From: Balneolaceae bacterium
Lineage (GTDB): Bacteria; Bacteroidota; Rhodothermia; Balneolales; Balneolaceae
Reading direction: 5' to 3'
Assembly: GCA_017643365.1 (NCBI GenBank)
Contig: JAEPNO010000002.1
Location: forward strand, 275,308 to 339,307
Length of the DNA stretch: 64,000 bases
The notes beneath the pieces are model-generated. The model was not told the DNA's origin. It saw only the letters and a list, made by a program, of their open reading frames with translations, and searched no databases. Both the position numbers and the translations under genes were made by a program. Position 1 is the first letter of the stretch. Each line of letters begins with the position of its first letter. Below are positions 34,731 through 43,869 of the stretch, one piece after another.

Positions 34731-36721
34731 AACCAGCGCATTCGCTCGATTACATCGCCTTGTGTGATCCGGTCAACCACATCCATTCCTTCCACTACTT
34801 CACCGATTACCGTGTAGCGTCCGTTTAAATGCGGTTTCCACTGATGCATGATGAAAAACTGACTTCCCCCAGTATCTAATCCTGCACTGGCAATCCCAAC
34901 CACTCCCCGATGGTACATGGTTTCGCTGCCTTCGGTGGGTACTACAAAATCAGGACCTCCAAAACCGTTACCTGTTTCTACATCTCCACCTTGAATCACG
35001 AAGTTTGGAATCACACGATGAAATGGAGTTCCGTTGTAAGCTCTGTCTTTGATCAAGGCATTCATCCCGGCAATAGTCACAGGAGCTTTAAACACATCAA
35101 GTTTTAGGGTGATGTCCCCTTTTGCCGTTTCGATGACCACATAAGGATTCGCCGAAATTTTCGCTACGCGCTTCCAGTCCGGTTTTCTGAACTCTTTGGC
35201 TCCACCGGATTCAGCTTCAACATCCCAGCCTGTGGATGAAAGTGTGTTGTTCAATGCAGTATTATCTTGCTCAGCCAACTCTTGAATAAATGGCTCAGCT
35301 TGATCTTTATATCGCTCGAACAACACGTTTGAATATGCCTGAAAAACTTCTACGTCTTCGGGCAAGGAAAAGCTCCGTAAATGACGTTCCAATGAGCCAT
35401 AATCTCCTTCTTCAAACAACAAACTGTCACCTACAAAAGAGGACAGCGAAACGGCTACACTTCGATCTTGCATCTCAAAAGCATTGTTGATAATCGCTTT
35501 AACATCGTCAATCAATTCAACTTTGCCCTCTTCACTTAAAGCACGCCACCAACTAGAAAGCCCTTGAATTGCATAAAATTTCAGTAGATAATTTTCTTTC
35601 TGTAAATCTTCTGAGAAGGTATCCATCATTTCATCATCAGAATAAACTTTCCCTAAAATCTGATACTTGATGCCTTGCAGATAAGGTTCATTCTCAGCCA
35701 ATGCTTGCATCTCATTAAAGTATCGCTCGGGTTCATTGATAGTATTAAAGGCGGTCATTCTCGCAGATGGATCCCGATAATCGACCAAAGCGATTTTATT
35801 CATGATGTCGCTGAATAATCGCTCGGCAATTTCCGGGTGTTGCTGAATTGCCTGCAGCGCTGAAATCTGAACATTTGGATTCCGATGATTTAGTAAGGCA
35901 TTCAAAACTATGGGTGATCGTTCTGTAGCTTCGTTTCGAGCAATAGCTTGTGCAATTTCCACAGCAAGTTGAACGTCCATCCGTTCGAATTTATCGAGGG
36001 TAAATTTTAACAGAACTTGATCTAGCTGATTTTGAGAAAGAATCCGCACAATACTCTGGTTACCGGCTTCACCAATCGGGTAATAATTTTGCCATTCGTT
36101 GATCAAATATTGCTCTGCCTCGGGACTAAATGACTTTCGCCCACGATAATATCCATATAAATATGCTTGCGTAATCGTTGCCTTTTTAGTTCCTAAAGCA
36201 TGATCAATGAGTTGAAGTTCTTCCTCTGTTGTCAATTGAATTAAACGAGATCGTGCCCCTGTTGCATAGGCCAATTTATAATCGAAGGCTTCATCCCCTG
36301 TTTTCTCTTGTCGGATGAGCAATTCAAAAGATTCCCGGTTTCCTTGCTCAGTAAACAGCGTTAGTAAGCCACTTCGTAAATGTGGGGATTGACGCCATAA
36401 TTGATGGAAGTAACTGAAATGTTTGTCATCTAATTCTTTAAACCAAAGCGATGCCCATGCCGACTCTGTATTGGCGATCATCACTTTTTGAATCTGCAGA
36501 TCAAGATCTTCCACTTCAGAGTTCATTATTCCTCGCCAGGCTAATGATCGCACAACCGAATCAGGATGATCAACAAATTCGAGGAGAGCATCTCCATCAC
36601 GGGTATAAATATGTTCATACACTTGCGGATACTCTTCCGTTAAAATCCGCATCGACTCGGGATCCACCGTAGTGCAAGCAATCTGCAAAAACAAAAAAGT
36701 ACCTATAACCCACTTATACAT
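34727..36721 (-). CDS. HEAT-repeat lipoprotein with C-terminal cyclophilin domain
   Basis: The C-terminal 160 residues are a cyclophilin-type peptidyl-prolyl isomerase: GTPFHRVIPNFVIQGGDVET, VGIASAGLDTGGSQFFI and HLNGRYTVIGEVVEGMDVVD. The N-terminal 500 residues are helical repeats of HEAT type, for example VQLAVEIAQAIARNEATERS and HRNPNVQISALQAIQQHPE. I chose ATG 36721, which begins a lipoprotein signal (YKWVIGTFLFLQIAC); ATG 36751 would add ten residues. It likely works in periplasmic protein folding or assembly. It diverges from lexA across about 80 bp. Confidence 0.85.
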   Translation of the reverse strand: MYKWVIGTFLFLQIACTTVDPESMRILTEEYPQVYEHIYTRDGDALLEFVDHPDSVVRSLAWRGIMNSEVEDLDLQIQKVMIANTESAWASLWFKELDDKHFSYFHQLWRQSPHLRSGLLTLFTEQGNRESFELLIRQEKTGDEAFDYKLAYATGARSRLIQLTTEEELQLIDHALGTKKATITQAYLYGYYRGRKSFSPEAEQYLINEWQNYYPIGEAGNQSIVRILSQNQLDQVLLKFTLDKFERMDVQLAVEIAQAIARNEATERSPIVLNALLNHRNPNVQISALQAIQQHPEIAERLFSDIMNKIALVDYRDPSARMTAFNTINEPERYFNEMQALAENEPYLQGIKYQILGKVYSDDEMMDTFSEDLQKENYLLKFYAIQGLSSWWRALSEEGKVELIDDVKAIINNAFEMQDRSVAVSLSSFVGDSLLFEEGDYGSLERHLRSFSLPEDVEVFQAYSNVLFERYKDQAEPFIQELAEQDNTALNNTLSSTGWDVEAESGGAKEFRKPDWKRVAKISANPYVVIETAKGDITLKLDVFKAPVTIAGMNALIKDRAYNGTPFHRVIPNFVIQGGDVETGNGFGGPDFVVPTEGSETMYHRGVVGIASAGLDTGGSQFFIMHQWKPHLNGRYTVIGEVVEGMDVVDRITQGDVIERMRWF

Positions 36722-36800
36722 ATTTTGCACACATTTTTTATTGCAGTTCATTTATTTTCTCCTTTACTTACACATGTTTTATACATTAAATCACTTTGCT

Positions 36801-37457
36801 ATGGATAATGCACATTTAACCAGAAAACAGCAGGAATTTTTTAACTACATCCTCGATTATAAAAACGAGCATGATGTTTGGCCTACCTATCGGGAAATAG
36901 CTGAATTTTTTGGCTACAAATCTCCGAATTCTGTAACCCAGAACATACAGGCTTTATTAAAAAAGGGATACCTAGTTAAGAAAAATGATGAGGAATATGA
37001 TCTTCCTCCCGAAAAGAAAGCCGCTTACGGTTCTGATGTTCAGGAAGAAGGCATTCCGGTGCGAGGCTTAATCGCTGCTGGTTACCTACAAGAAGCCGTT
37101 GAAGCTGATTTGGGCAACATCACTATGTCTACCTTGTTCCCGAATCTGGATAAACTTTTCGCGCTCAGAGTTTCAGGCTTTAGCATGAAAGACGCCGATA
37201 TTTACGATGGCGATTTTGTTCTTTTGATGGATACAGAGTTGAATAATGGTGAGATTGGCGCAGTGCTATATAATGGTGAGACAACCTTGAAAAGAATTTT
37301 TTGGGATGAGAATGGCTTACGCCTGGAAGCCGCAAACGAAGAATACGACGATATTCATGTAGCTCCCGATGTTTTTGAAGAGGTTCGCATCATCGGCAAA
37401 TACATAGGTCATGTAAATAGACAAGGCTTTCAACGAGCTGCAAGCAAAGTTGCTTGA
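36801..37457 (+). CDS. lexA: LexA-type SOS repressor
   Basis: A 218-residue LexA. The winged helix covers residues 1-70 (LTRKQQEFFNYILDYKNEHD, WPTYREIAEFFGYKSPNSVT). The cleavage site is Ala-Gly in RGLIAAGYL; the catalytic serine is in VSGFSMKDADIYDGD and the lysine in TTLKRIFW. RecA-stimulated self-cleavage would lift repression of SOS genes. I chose ATG 36801 because the protein then starts directly at the DNA-binding domain; ATG 36780 is also possible, and the open frame extends further upstream only over the divergent gene. No SOS box could be assigned. Confidence 0.9.
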   Translation: MDNAHLTRKQQEFFNYILDYKNEHDVWPTYREIAEFFGYKSPNSVTQNIQALLKKGYLVKKNDEEYDLPPEKKAAYGSDVQEEGIPVRGLIAAGYLQEAVEADLGNITMSTLFPNLDKLFALRVSGFSMKDADIYDGDFVLLMDTELNNGEIGAVLYNGETTLKRIFWDENGLRLEAANEEYDDIHVAPDVFEEVRIIGKYIGHVNRQGFQRAASKVA

Positions 37458-37490
37458 TCTCTTAGAAAATTTAATACGGTAACTCAACTT

Positions 37491-37498
37491 TACTTTTG
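37491..37498 (+). promoter_or_regulatory. Candidate -7 element of the rplU-rpmA operon
   Basis: TACTTTTG matches TAnnTTTG and lies 67 bp before the rplU start, leaving a leader of about 60 bases. No good -33 TTG is at the expected distance. Confidence 0.35.
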
Positions 37499-37564
37499 AA
37501 ATAAATAAATTAGTGCCGTATCTTATCAAGCTCTGAAGAAATCGCAAAATTAAGATATTTGATC

Positions 37565-38050
37565 ATGTACGCGGTCGTAAAAATTGGCGGACATCAATAC
37601 AAAGTTTCTGAAAACGATACTCTTTTTGTCGACAGACAAAATGTAGAAGGTGATACAGTTACTTTTGAAGATGTATTATTAATAAAAGATGATAATGGAG
37701 TTAAAGTTGGCACTCCAACGGTAGATGGTGCTGTGGTAAACGCTACCTTACTTGAAGAAGTGAAAGCCGACAAAGTTTTAGTATTCAAAAAGAAGAGAAG
37801 AAAAGGCTATCAGAAAATGAATGGCCATCGTCAAATCATGTCTCAGATTAAGATTGACGGGATCTCTCTAAACGGTGCAAAAAAAGCAGCTCCTGCAAAA
37901 GCAGAGAAAAAAGCTGATACTGCTGAAGCAACAGAAAGCACAGATTTATCTTCTATGACTGTTGCTGAACTAAAAGCACTAGCTAAAGAACGAGGCCTTG
38001 AAGGTTATAGCAGCTTGAAAAAAGCTGAACTAATCGAAGCCCTCAGCTAA
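37565..38050 (+). CDS. rplU: 50S ribosomal protein L21 with C-terminal extension
   Basis: Residues 1-100 are ribosomal protein L21 (YAVVKIGGHQYKVSENDTLF, VLVFKKKRRKGYQKMNGHRQ). The protein goes on for about 60 residues: an Ala/Lys/Glu-rich linker (AKAEKKADTAEATEST), then a short helical module (SSMTVAELKALAKERGLEGY, SSLKKAELIEALS) resembling SAP/HeH or Rho N-terminal domains. L21 is normally about 103 residues. Extensions of this type are seen in some Bacteroidota. It is followed 25 bp later by rpmA, the conserved order. Confidence 0.95.
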   Translation: MYAVVKIGGHQYKVSENDTLFVDRQNVEGDTVTFEDVLLIKDDNGVKVGTPTVDGAVVNATLLEEVKADKVLVFKKKRRKGYQKMNGHRQIMSQIKIDGISLNGAKKAAPAKAEKKADTAEATESTDLSSMTVAELKALAKERGLEGYSSLKKAELIEALS

Positions 38051-38075
38051 ACCAATAACTTTAATCGAATAATCA

Positions 38076-38330
38076 ATGGCACATAAGAAAGGTCAGGGTT
38101 CGACCAAAAACGGTAGAGATTCTGAAAGTAAACGACTTGGTGTAAAGAAATTTGGTGGAGAATATGTGAGAGCTGGTGGCATTATCGTTCGTCAGCGTGG
38201 CACAAAATTTCACCCCGGTTTAAATGTAAAACGTGGAGGCGACGATACTTTGTTTGCCGTTGCTGAAGGTCACGTTTCATTCAGTACTGCACAAGGCGGA
38301 CGTAAGTTCGTGAATGTAGAAACTGCCTAA
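38076..38330 (+). CDS. rpmA: 50S ribosomal protein L27
   Basis: An 84-residue L27 with the usual N-terminus ([40 protein letters not shown]) that reaches the peptidyl transferase centre. There is no N-terminal prepeptide of the Firmicutes type. It is cotranscribed with rplU and followed by a strong terminator. Confidence 0.97.
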   Translation: MAHKKGQGSTKNGRDSESKRLGVKKFGGEYVRAGGIIVRQRGTKFHPGLNVKRGGDDTLFAVAEGHVSFSTAQGGRKFVNVETA

Positions 38331-38348
38331 ATAATTTGTTAGGATTTG

Positions 38349-38377
38349 AAAAGCCGCGCTACAACAGCGTGGCTTTT
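38349..38377 (+). terminator. Terminator of rplU-rpmA
   Basis: A 12-bp stem (AAAAGCCGCGCT 38349-38360, AGCGTGGCTTTT 38366-38377, one G-T pair) with a 5-base loop and a T-run. A TATATTTG (38380-38387) directly behind it may be the -7 element of the next gene, though it lies very close to that start. Confidence 0.9.
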
Positions 38378-38391
38378 TTTATATTTGCGAT

Positions 38392-39042
38392 ATGAACAAT
38401 CCAACCATTCCGGGGCTCAACATCCCTATTCGCAATATTTACTGTATTGGTCGCAATTTTGTGGACCATGCTAAAGAGATGAACGCCGAAACGCCTAGCT
38501 CACCAATCGTCTTTTTAAAACCGACTTCATCCATTTGTTTTGATAGCTCTACGGTTTTCATCCCCAAGCAAAGCAATAATGTGCACCACGAAGGTGAAAT
38601 TGTATTGGCAATTGGGGCTTCAGGGAAGAACATCACTGAAGAGAGCGCTACAGATTATATCTCTGGTATCGGTGTTGGTATAGATTTTACCGCTCGTGAT
38701 CTTCAAGCGGAAGCAAAGAAAGCCGGACTTCCGTGGTCGGTGGCAAAAGGGTTCGATGGATTTGCTCCAATAAGTGAGTTCAAACCACTTTCGCATTTTG
38801 GACCTGATACCATACAAGTAGAACTTTCTGTAAATGATCAAGTGAGGCAATCCGGCAACACAGATCAGATGATATTCTCGTTTCAGAAATTGATTTCTTA
38901 CTTGTCTACCATTTTTACATTACAGCCCGGAGATTTAATATTTACAGGAACTCCTGCCGGAGTTTCCGCTATAGAATCCGGTGATACAGTTAAGGCTAGT
39001 CTTCCAAATCACGAATTATCTGTGAGTGTAACCATTCAGTAA
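38392..39042 (+). CDS. Fumarylacetoacetate hydrolase family protein
   Basis: A 216-residue FAH-fold hydrolase. NIYCIGRNFVDHAKEMNAE, VFLKPTSSICFD, the metal-binding HHEGEIVLAIG and ARDLQAEAKKAGLPWSVAKG are diagnostic, as is GDLIFTGTPAGV at the end. Members hydrolyse or decarboxylate beta-keto acids such as acylpyruvates or oxaloacetate. Its stop shares one base with the start of the M23 peptidase gene, suggesting coupling. Confidence 0.88.
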   Translation: MNNPTIPGLNIPIRNIYCIGRNFVDHAKEMNAETPSSPIVFLKPTSSICFDSSTVFIPKQSNNVHHEGEIVLAIGASGKNITEESATDYISGIGVGIDFTARDLQAEAKKAGLPWSVAKGFDGFAPISEFKPLSHFGPDTIQVELSVNDQVRQSGNTDQMIFSFQKLISYLSTIFTLQPGDLIFTGTPAGVSAIESGDTVKASLPNHELSVSVTIQ

Positions 39043-40862
39043 TGCGAACTTTTCTTGTTCTCAGTTTTTTTACGATTCTATCTACTTTTCAACTTTTTGC
39101 TCAAACTGATGACTACATCTGGCCAACAGATGCGAGTCCTTATTTGAGTTCTACTTTTGGTGAAACGCGCTCAGCACACTTTCATTCCGGTTTAGACATT
39201 AAAACCTGGGGGCGCGAAGGCTACCGAGTGTTCGCTAGCAAAGATGGTTACCTCAGCCGAATGTCAATTTCATCACAGGGTTATGGTCGTGTGCTATATC
39301 TCATTCACGATGACGGTAGTGTAACCGTTTATGCCCATTTGCAACGTTTTATCCCTGAGTTACAAAATTACATCGATTCTATTCGATTAATCACTCACAC
39401 TTTCGAAATTGATGTTAACCTGCCAAAAAATAAGTGGGTTTTTGAACAGGGTGATATCATCGGATATACCGGTTCAACAGGTGTAGGTCCACCTCATTTA
39501 CACTTTGAAATTAGAGATGGAAATGACGTTGCGATTAATGCCTTACAAACAAATTTGAGTATTGAGGATACCATTGCTCCGCGAATCACCTCAATGTTAA
39601 TTTTGCCTATGTCAGATTCAACAACGATAAAAGGCAGCAAGTATCCGAGAATTTCCTATCCCGAAACTAATCCAGACGGAACGTTAAATTTTGGTGAAAT
39701 TACTGCTGATGGTCCAATTGGAATAACCATTTCGGAGTATGATGGCGCTAACAATGTGACCAATAAATATGCATCGTATAAATTCTCACTTTCTCATAAA
39801 GAGGACACAATATTTAGTAGCACACATCGATCATTTCATTTTGATGAAGCCAAAACTATGCCCTTAGATCGGATTCCAGCCTACTCATCCTCCCGCAGAT
39901 CTTACCAAACCCTATTTTCCGACTCACGAGTGAACGTCCCTTTTTATAACACAAAATGGGGTAATGGTGTCATAGTTCCGGATTCACTAACCAGAGAATA
40001 CAGATTAACAGTTTCCGATATTTATGGAAACGAAACCATTGCACGTTTTGAAGTTCAAAAGGGTACTAAAACTCCTTCTGTGATTGTGCAGGATGCACCC
40101 GAAATCGGGAATTGGTATTGGAGAAATGATTGGGTGGTTCAACACAGCAGCTCAACTCTTAATCTAAAAGAACCTGATTTTGGTGTCCCATGGGATCAAG
40201 CGTCGGATCAACAGCTGCTTTATTACAATGGCCACGAGATTCTATTTTATCGCATTAATCCAGATAGTTCGCATACTTTTTGGACTCCGGATCGAAATGT
40301 TAAGCTTCATATCCCAAGCGGTAGTACGTTCGATGAAATGAGTGTCGCTGTATTTACTTCAAGGTTTCAAAGATTTCCGTCACTACAAGTTCAGCCTTAT
40401 TCCGCTCCGCTGCGCAATAAGATCCATATTCAATACTATGTTGATCAGATTGACACCTTAGGATCGAATCCACAATTGTTTCATTTTGATCCGATCAGAG
40501 AGCGATTTTCGCACGTATCATCACGCTTAATTGGGAATACCATCCACGCACAGACCAATGCACTCGGTGAGTTTATAGTTTTTTCTGATGCAACTCCACC
40601 TTCCATAAACGGAGTTGAGTTAGTGCAAAAAGAATGGGGAGATTGGCAGGTTGAAGTGTCGGTGAGTGATGAATATTCAGGCATCGATTTTAAAAGAAGC
40701 GAAATTCGGGTTAATGGAATTCGCGGTATCACAGAATATGATTTCGAAGAAGATTTGTTGATTTACATACTTCCAAACTTCGAGCCGGAAAAAAGAAACC
40801 GCATTGAAGTTATTGTAAGCGACAATGCGGGTAACTCTGATTATCAGACGTTTATCAAATAG
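39042..40862 (+). CDS. M23-family metallopeptidase, cell-wall active
   Basis: A 606-residue secreted protein with signal peptide ...FQLFAQTDD. Residues about 25-170 are a LytM/M23 domain with the zinc ligands in HFHSGLDIKTWG, and in VGPPHLHFEIRDG, and YAHLQRF between. The remaining 430 residues are beta-rich and resemble the non-catalytic tail found on Bacteroidota M23 proteins, with a putative Ig-like module at the C-terminus (DEYSGIDFKRSEIRVNG). It would cut peptidoglycan cross-links during envelope growth. Confidence 0.87.
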   Translation: MRTFLVLSFFTILSTFQLFAQTDDYIWPTDASPYLSSTFGETRSAHFHSGLDIKTWGREGYRVFASKDGYLSRMSISSQGYGRVLYLIHDDGSVTVYAHLQRFIPELQNYIDSIRLITHTFEIDVNLPKNKWVFEQGDIIGYTGSTGVGPPHLHFEIRDGNDVAINALQTNLSIEDTIAPRITSMLILPMSDSTTIKGSKYPRISYPETNPDGTLNFGEITADGPIGITISEYDGANNVTNKYASYKFSLSHKEDTIFSSTHRSFHFDEAKTMPLDRIPAYSSSRRSYQTLFSDSRVNVPFYNTKWGNGVIVPDSLTREYRLTVSDIYGNETIARFEVQKGTKTPSVIVQDAPEIGNWYWRNDWVVQHSSSTLNLKEPDFGVPWDQASDQQLLYYNGHEILFYRINPDSSHTFWTPDRNVKLHIPSGSTFDEMSVAVFTSRFQRFPSLQVQPYSAPLRNKIHIQYYVDQIDTLGSNPQLFHFDPIRERFSHVSSRLIGNTIHAQTNALGEFIVFSDATPPSINGVELVQKEWGDWQVEVSVSDEYSGIDFKRSEIRVNGIRGITEYDFEEDLLIYILPNFEPEKRNRIEVIVSDNAGNSDYQTFIK

Positions 40863-40871
40863 AAATAGAAT

Positions 40872-41249
40872 CTATTTGTAAGCAATACAGCTGATTTCAA
40901 CCATTACATTTTTCGGAAGAGTTTGAACCGCAACCGTTTCGCGCGCCGGTGGATTTTCAGTAAAGTGAGCGCCGTACACTTCATTTACTGCTCCAAAGTC
41001 ATCCATGCTATCCAAAAAGATTGAACATTTCAGCACTTTTGAAAAATCGGATCCAGCAGCAGTTAAAACCGCTTCAAGATTAGACATTACTTGTTTAGCC
41101 TGAGTGGTTACATCATCGCCAACAATCTCCATTGTATCGGGATCTAAAGGTATTTGTCCCGAGCAATAAATGATGTTGTTGTGAACAGTAGCTTGGCTAT
41201 ATGGACCGATTGCAGCCGGTGCTTTTTCCGTTGAAACAATTTCCTTCAT
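40872..41249 (-). CDS. ridA: RidA-family deaminase
   Basis: A 125-residue YjgF/RidA protein which hydrolyses reactive enamine and imine intermediates from PLP enzymes. The motifs IGPYSQATVHNNIIYCSGQI and PARETVAVQTLPKNVMVEIS are present, including the arginine that contacts the substrate. It is a single gene convergent with the M23 peptidase. The 126 bp upstream, divergent from the TPR operon, hold its promoter. Confidence 0.94.
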   Translation of the reverse strand: MKEIVSTEKAPAAIGPYSQATVHNNIIYCSGQIPLDPDTMEIVGDDVTTQAKQVMSNLEAVLTAAGSDFSKVLKCSIFLDSMDDFGAVNEVYGAHFTENPPARETVAVQTLPKNVMVEISCIAYK

Positions 41250-41375
41250 TTTTGATACTCCAATTGCATTATTTTTAAGCGAACAAGATCTGCGATTAAT
41301 TGCAGAAAGTTCATTATATGGTTACTTTTCCTAATCTAGTAACTATTTCAATTATACACACTCAAAACACTCGCA

Positions 41376-42665
41376 ATGAAAAAGCACTTTTATAGTCTCT
41401 TTAGCGTGTTTGCTCTTACTTTTCTACTTATTAGTTGTGGATCTGAGAACGAGTTAATAACACCAATTAAGCAGGGTATCAATTCTCAAAATTATGACGC
41501 CGCCCTTGTAGCCGCAGACTCGGCAATCGCAGCGGAACCTACAAATGGTCAAGCAAACTACTACAAAGCATATGCTTTGAGCCGTATTGCTGCAAACGAG
41601 CCGGTTGTAACTGATCGTAAGCCAATTTTGGTTGACATGAGAGAAAACCTAATGATTGCACGTGAGAAATTCGATGCAATGGAAGAGCCCCCATTTGAAG
41701 CTGAACAAATCACCGAACTTACTATCGAGAGCTGGAGCCGTGAGCACAATGCTGCCATTGGTTACGCTACCGACGATAGTGTTATGGCCTCTGTTGATCA
41801 ACCTCTCAAAATGGCTATCGCGCATCTTCAAAATGCAGTAACTATCAATCCTGATAGTGCACTTTCGCATGACGTACTCGCTCAAATCTATCACATGGAT
41901 GGTAATTATGCCGGTGCATCAAGTTCTTTAGTTAGAGCTATCGAAATTAGAGGTGAAGCTGACGCTGCCGATTACGATCGTTTAGCATCTTATTACTTTA
42001 TGCTTGATGATTATGATAAAGCACTGGAATCAGTTAATACTGGCCTTGAAATCTATCCAGACAGCGTATTCTTAGTGCAGAAAAAAGCAGATGCTCTTTT
42101 CCAAACCGGCCAAACTGATGCAGCTCTTGAAGTTGTTGCTGAGCTTATTGCTCGTGAACCAAATAACCCGCAGTATCACTTAGTAGTTGGAACTCAGATC
42201 TATCAGCGTGTTCAGGAATTAAGTGATGAATATCAGCAGAACAACGATAAGATTTATGATCTTAAAGCCGGATCAGGTAATGATGCTGAGATCGAAGCTC
42301 TTCAAGCTCGAAATCAAGAAATTCTTGAGATGCAGGATGATCTTACAAACCGTGCTGAAGCTTCACTCTTAAATGCGATTGAGCTAGATGACTCAAATCC
42401 TGTAAGCTTTAATACACTTGGTATTCTTTATCAAAACAAAGCGGCTGCCCTTTTCGAGCAACGTAATATGACTACCGACAATGACGAAGCTGCTCGTTTA
42501 GATGAGTTAGCACGAGCAGAAGCTGAAAAAGCTATGCTAAACTACGAAAGAGCTGCGGAACTAAATCCTGACGATCAAGGTATTTGGGAAACACTCTTTA
42601 GAATTTACACATTGCTCGACTACCGCGAAAAAGCGGAAGCAGCGATGGAAAAAGCAGGCATGTAA
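41376..42665 (+). CDS. TPR-repeat lipoprotein
   Basis: A 429-residue protein with a lipoprotein signal (YSLFSVFALTFLLISC). TPR helices recur from residue 30 to the end, for example NYDAALVAADSAIAAEPTNG, YDKALESVNTGLEIYPDSV and AMLNYERAAELNPDDQGIW. A coiled segment lies near residues 285-320. No enzymatic motif is seen. It shares one base (TAATG) with the next gene, which encodes a similar protein, so the two probably act together in a periplasmic or outer-membrane scaffold. Confidence 0.8.
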   Translation: MKKHFYSLFSVFALTFLLISCGSENELITPIKQGINSQNYDAALVAADSAIAAEPTNGQANYYKAYALSRIAANEPVVTDRKPILVDMRENLMIAREKFDAMEEPPFEAEQITELTIESWSREHNAAIGYATDDSVMASVDQPLKMAIAHLQNAVTINPDSALSHDVLAQIYHMDGNYAGASSSLVRAIEIRGEADAADYDRLASYYFMLDDYDKALESVNTGLEIYPDSVFLVQKKADALFQTGQTDAALEVVAELIAREPNNPQYHLVVGTQIYQRVQELSDEYQQNNDKIYDLKAGSGNDAEIEALQARNQEILEMQDDLTNRAEASLLNAIELDDSNPVSFNTLGILYQNKAAALFEQRNMTTDNDEAARLDELARAEAEKAMLNYERAAELNPDDQGIWETLFRIYTLLDYREKAEAAMEKAGM

Positions 42666-43864
42666 TGCACACTATCTTATCTAACAAGATTCAATACTCC
42701 CGATTTGCAGGCCTTGTGCTTGCAATCGGGTTTTTTTTAGCATGTTCATCATCAGCGCCAACCATATCAACAATGGTAGATGGACAGCAATATACCGAGG
42801 CGCTAAATGCAATTGATGCATCCCTCTCCGATAATCCGAATCAACCTGATTTATTAATTCAGCAAGGTCAGATTTACCTGATTCTGGCTGAAGATGTTGA
42901 TGTTTTTGATCGATCTGAATTCTACCTAAATGCTGTAGCCTCATTTAACAGTGCTTCAGAAATGGACCTTACAAACGATCAGTCGATTACAATTTCTAAC
43001 GAACTTAACGCTGCCTGGGCCAACGAGCTTAATACAGGCACCGATCTGTATGAAAATCAAACTGCAGAAAACAGAATTGATCTAGCGATTGCACATTTTC
43101 AGAATGCTACGATTCTAAATCCACAGGATCATAAGGCATATATGTCGTTGGCGGTAGCTTTATACAATTCGAACAATCTTTCCGCAGCAATTGAAGCCCT
43201 AAATGAAGCTCAAACAACATTAGAAGACGTTCCCGATAAGTTGTATGAGTATCTTGGATTTCTTCACTTACAGAATAATAATTCTGAACAGGCAATTTTC
43301 TATTACGAACTCGCCAACACTGATGTAACCGCGAATAAGAACATCGCCTTTGGTTTAGTAAACACTTACATCCTTAATCAACAACGCGAAAAAGCAGTTG
43401 ATTTATTGGAGCAGTTAGTGATTCAATTTCCGAATGATGCTCGAGTGCGTAATGTATATGGTACTCAATTGTTTTTTATTGCTGAAGGCATTCTGGAAGA
43501 CTTAACCGATGCATATATCGCAAACGACCCAACTTATATCGATCAGCTAAAATTTGAAGCTGAAGGTGTAAGTGAACAAGCTGAAGAGCAGTTGATCAAA
43601 GCTTACGAACTTGAAAGCACCGAGCAGGAATATGTGCAAAGCTTAGCCGTTTTTTATAATAACATGACGGCCATGTATCTCTCACTTTCGGCTATTTCTG
43701 CTGATGAGGATAAACAATCCTTTCTGAACAAAGCCGAATCTTTACTCGACTTTTCCATTCAACACTATCAAATCCTACTTTCGATGCAACCGGGTGATCC
43801 CGAAATCAATGCCAGCATCGAGATGTTAGAAAGGCTAAAAACCAATCGTTTTAGCGACTCTTAA
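42665..43864 (+). CDS. TPR-repeat lipoprotein, paralogue of the preceding gene
   Basis: A 399-residue TPR protein with lipoprotein signal (AGLVLAIGFFLAC). It has the same order as its neighbour: N-terminal QYTEALNAIDASLSDNPNQP, a middle AHFQNATILNPQDHKAYMSL and YELANTDVTANKNIAFG, and a C-terminal helical pair. The similarity suggests an old tandem duplication. It is followed 5 bp later by the PLP-enzyme gene. Confidence 0.78.
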   Translation: MHTILSNKIQYSRFAGLVLAIGFFLACSSSAPTISTMVDGQQYTEALNAIDASLSDNPNQPDLLIQQGQIYLILAEDVDVFDRSEFYLNAVASFNSASEMDLTNDQSITISNELNAAWANELNTGTDLYENQTAENRIDLAIAHFQNATILNPQDHKAYMSLAVALYNSNNLSAAIEALNEAQTTLEDVPDKLYEYLGFLHLQNNNSEQAIFYYELANTDVTANKNIAFGLVNTYILNQQREKAVDLLEQLVIQFPNDARVRNVYGTQLFFIAEGILEDLTDAYIANDPTYIDQLKFEAEGVSEQAEEQLIKAYELESTEQEYVQSLAVFYNNMTAMYLSLSAISADEDKQSFLNKAESLLDFSIQHYQILLSMQPGDPEINASIEMLERLKTNRFSDS

Positions 43865-43869
43865 TTCCT

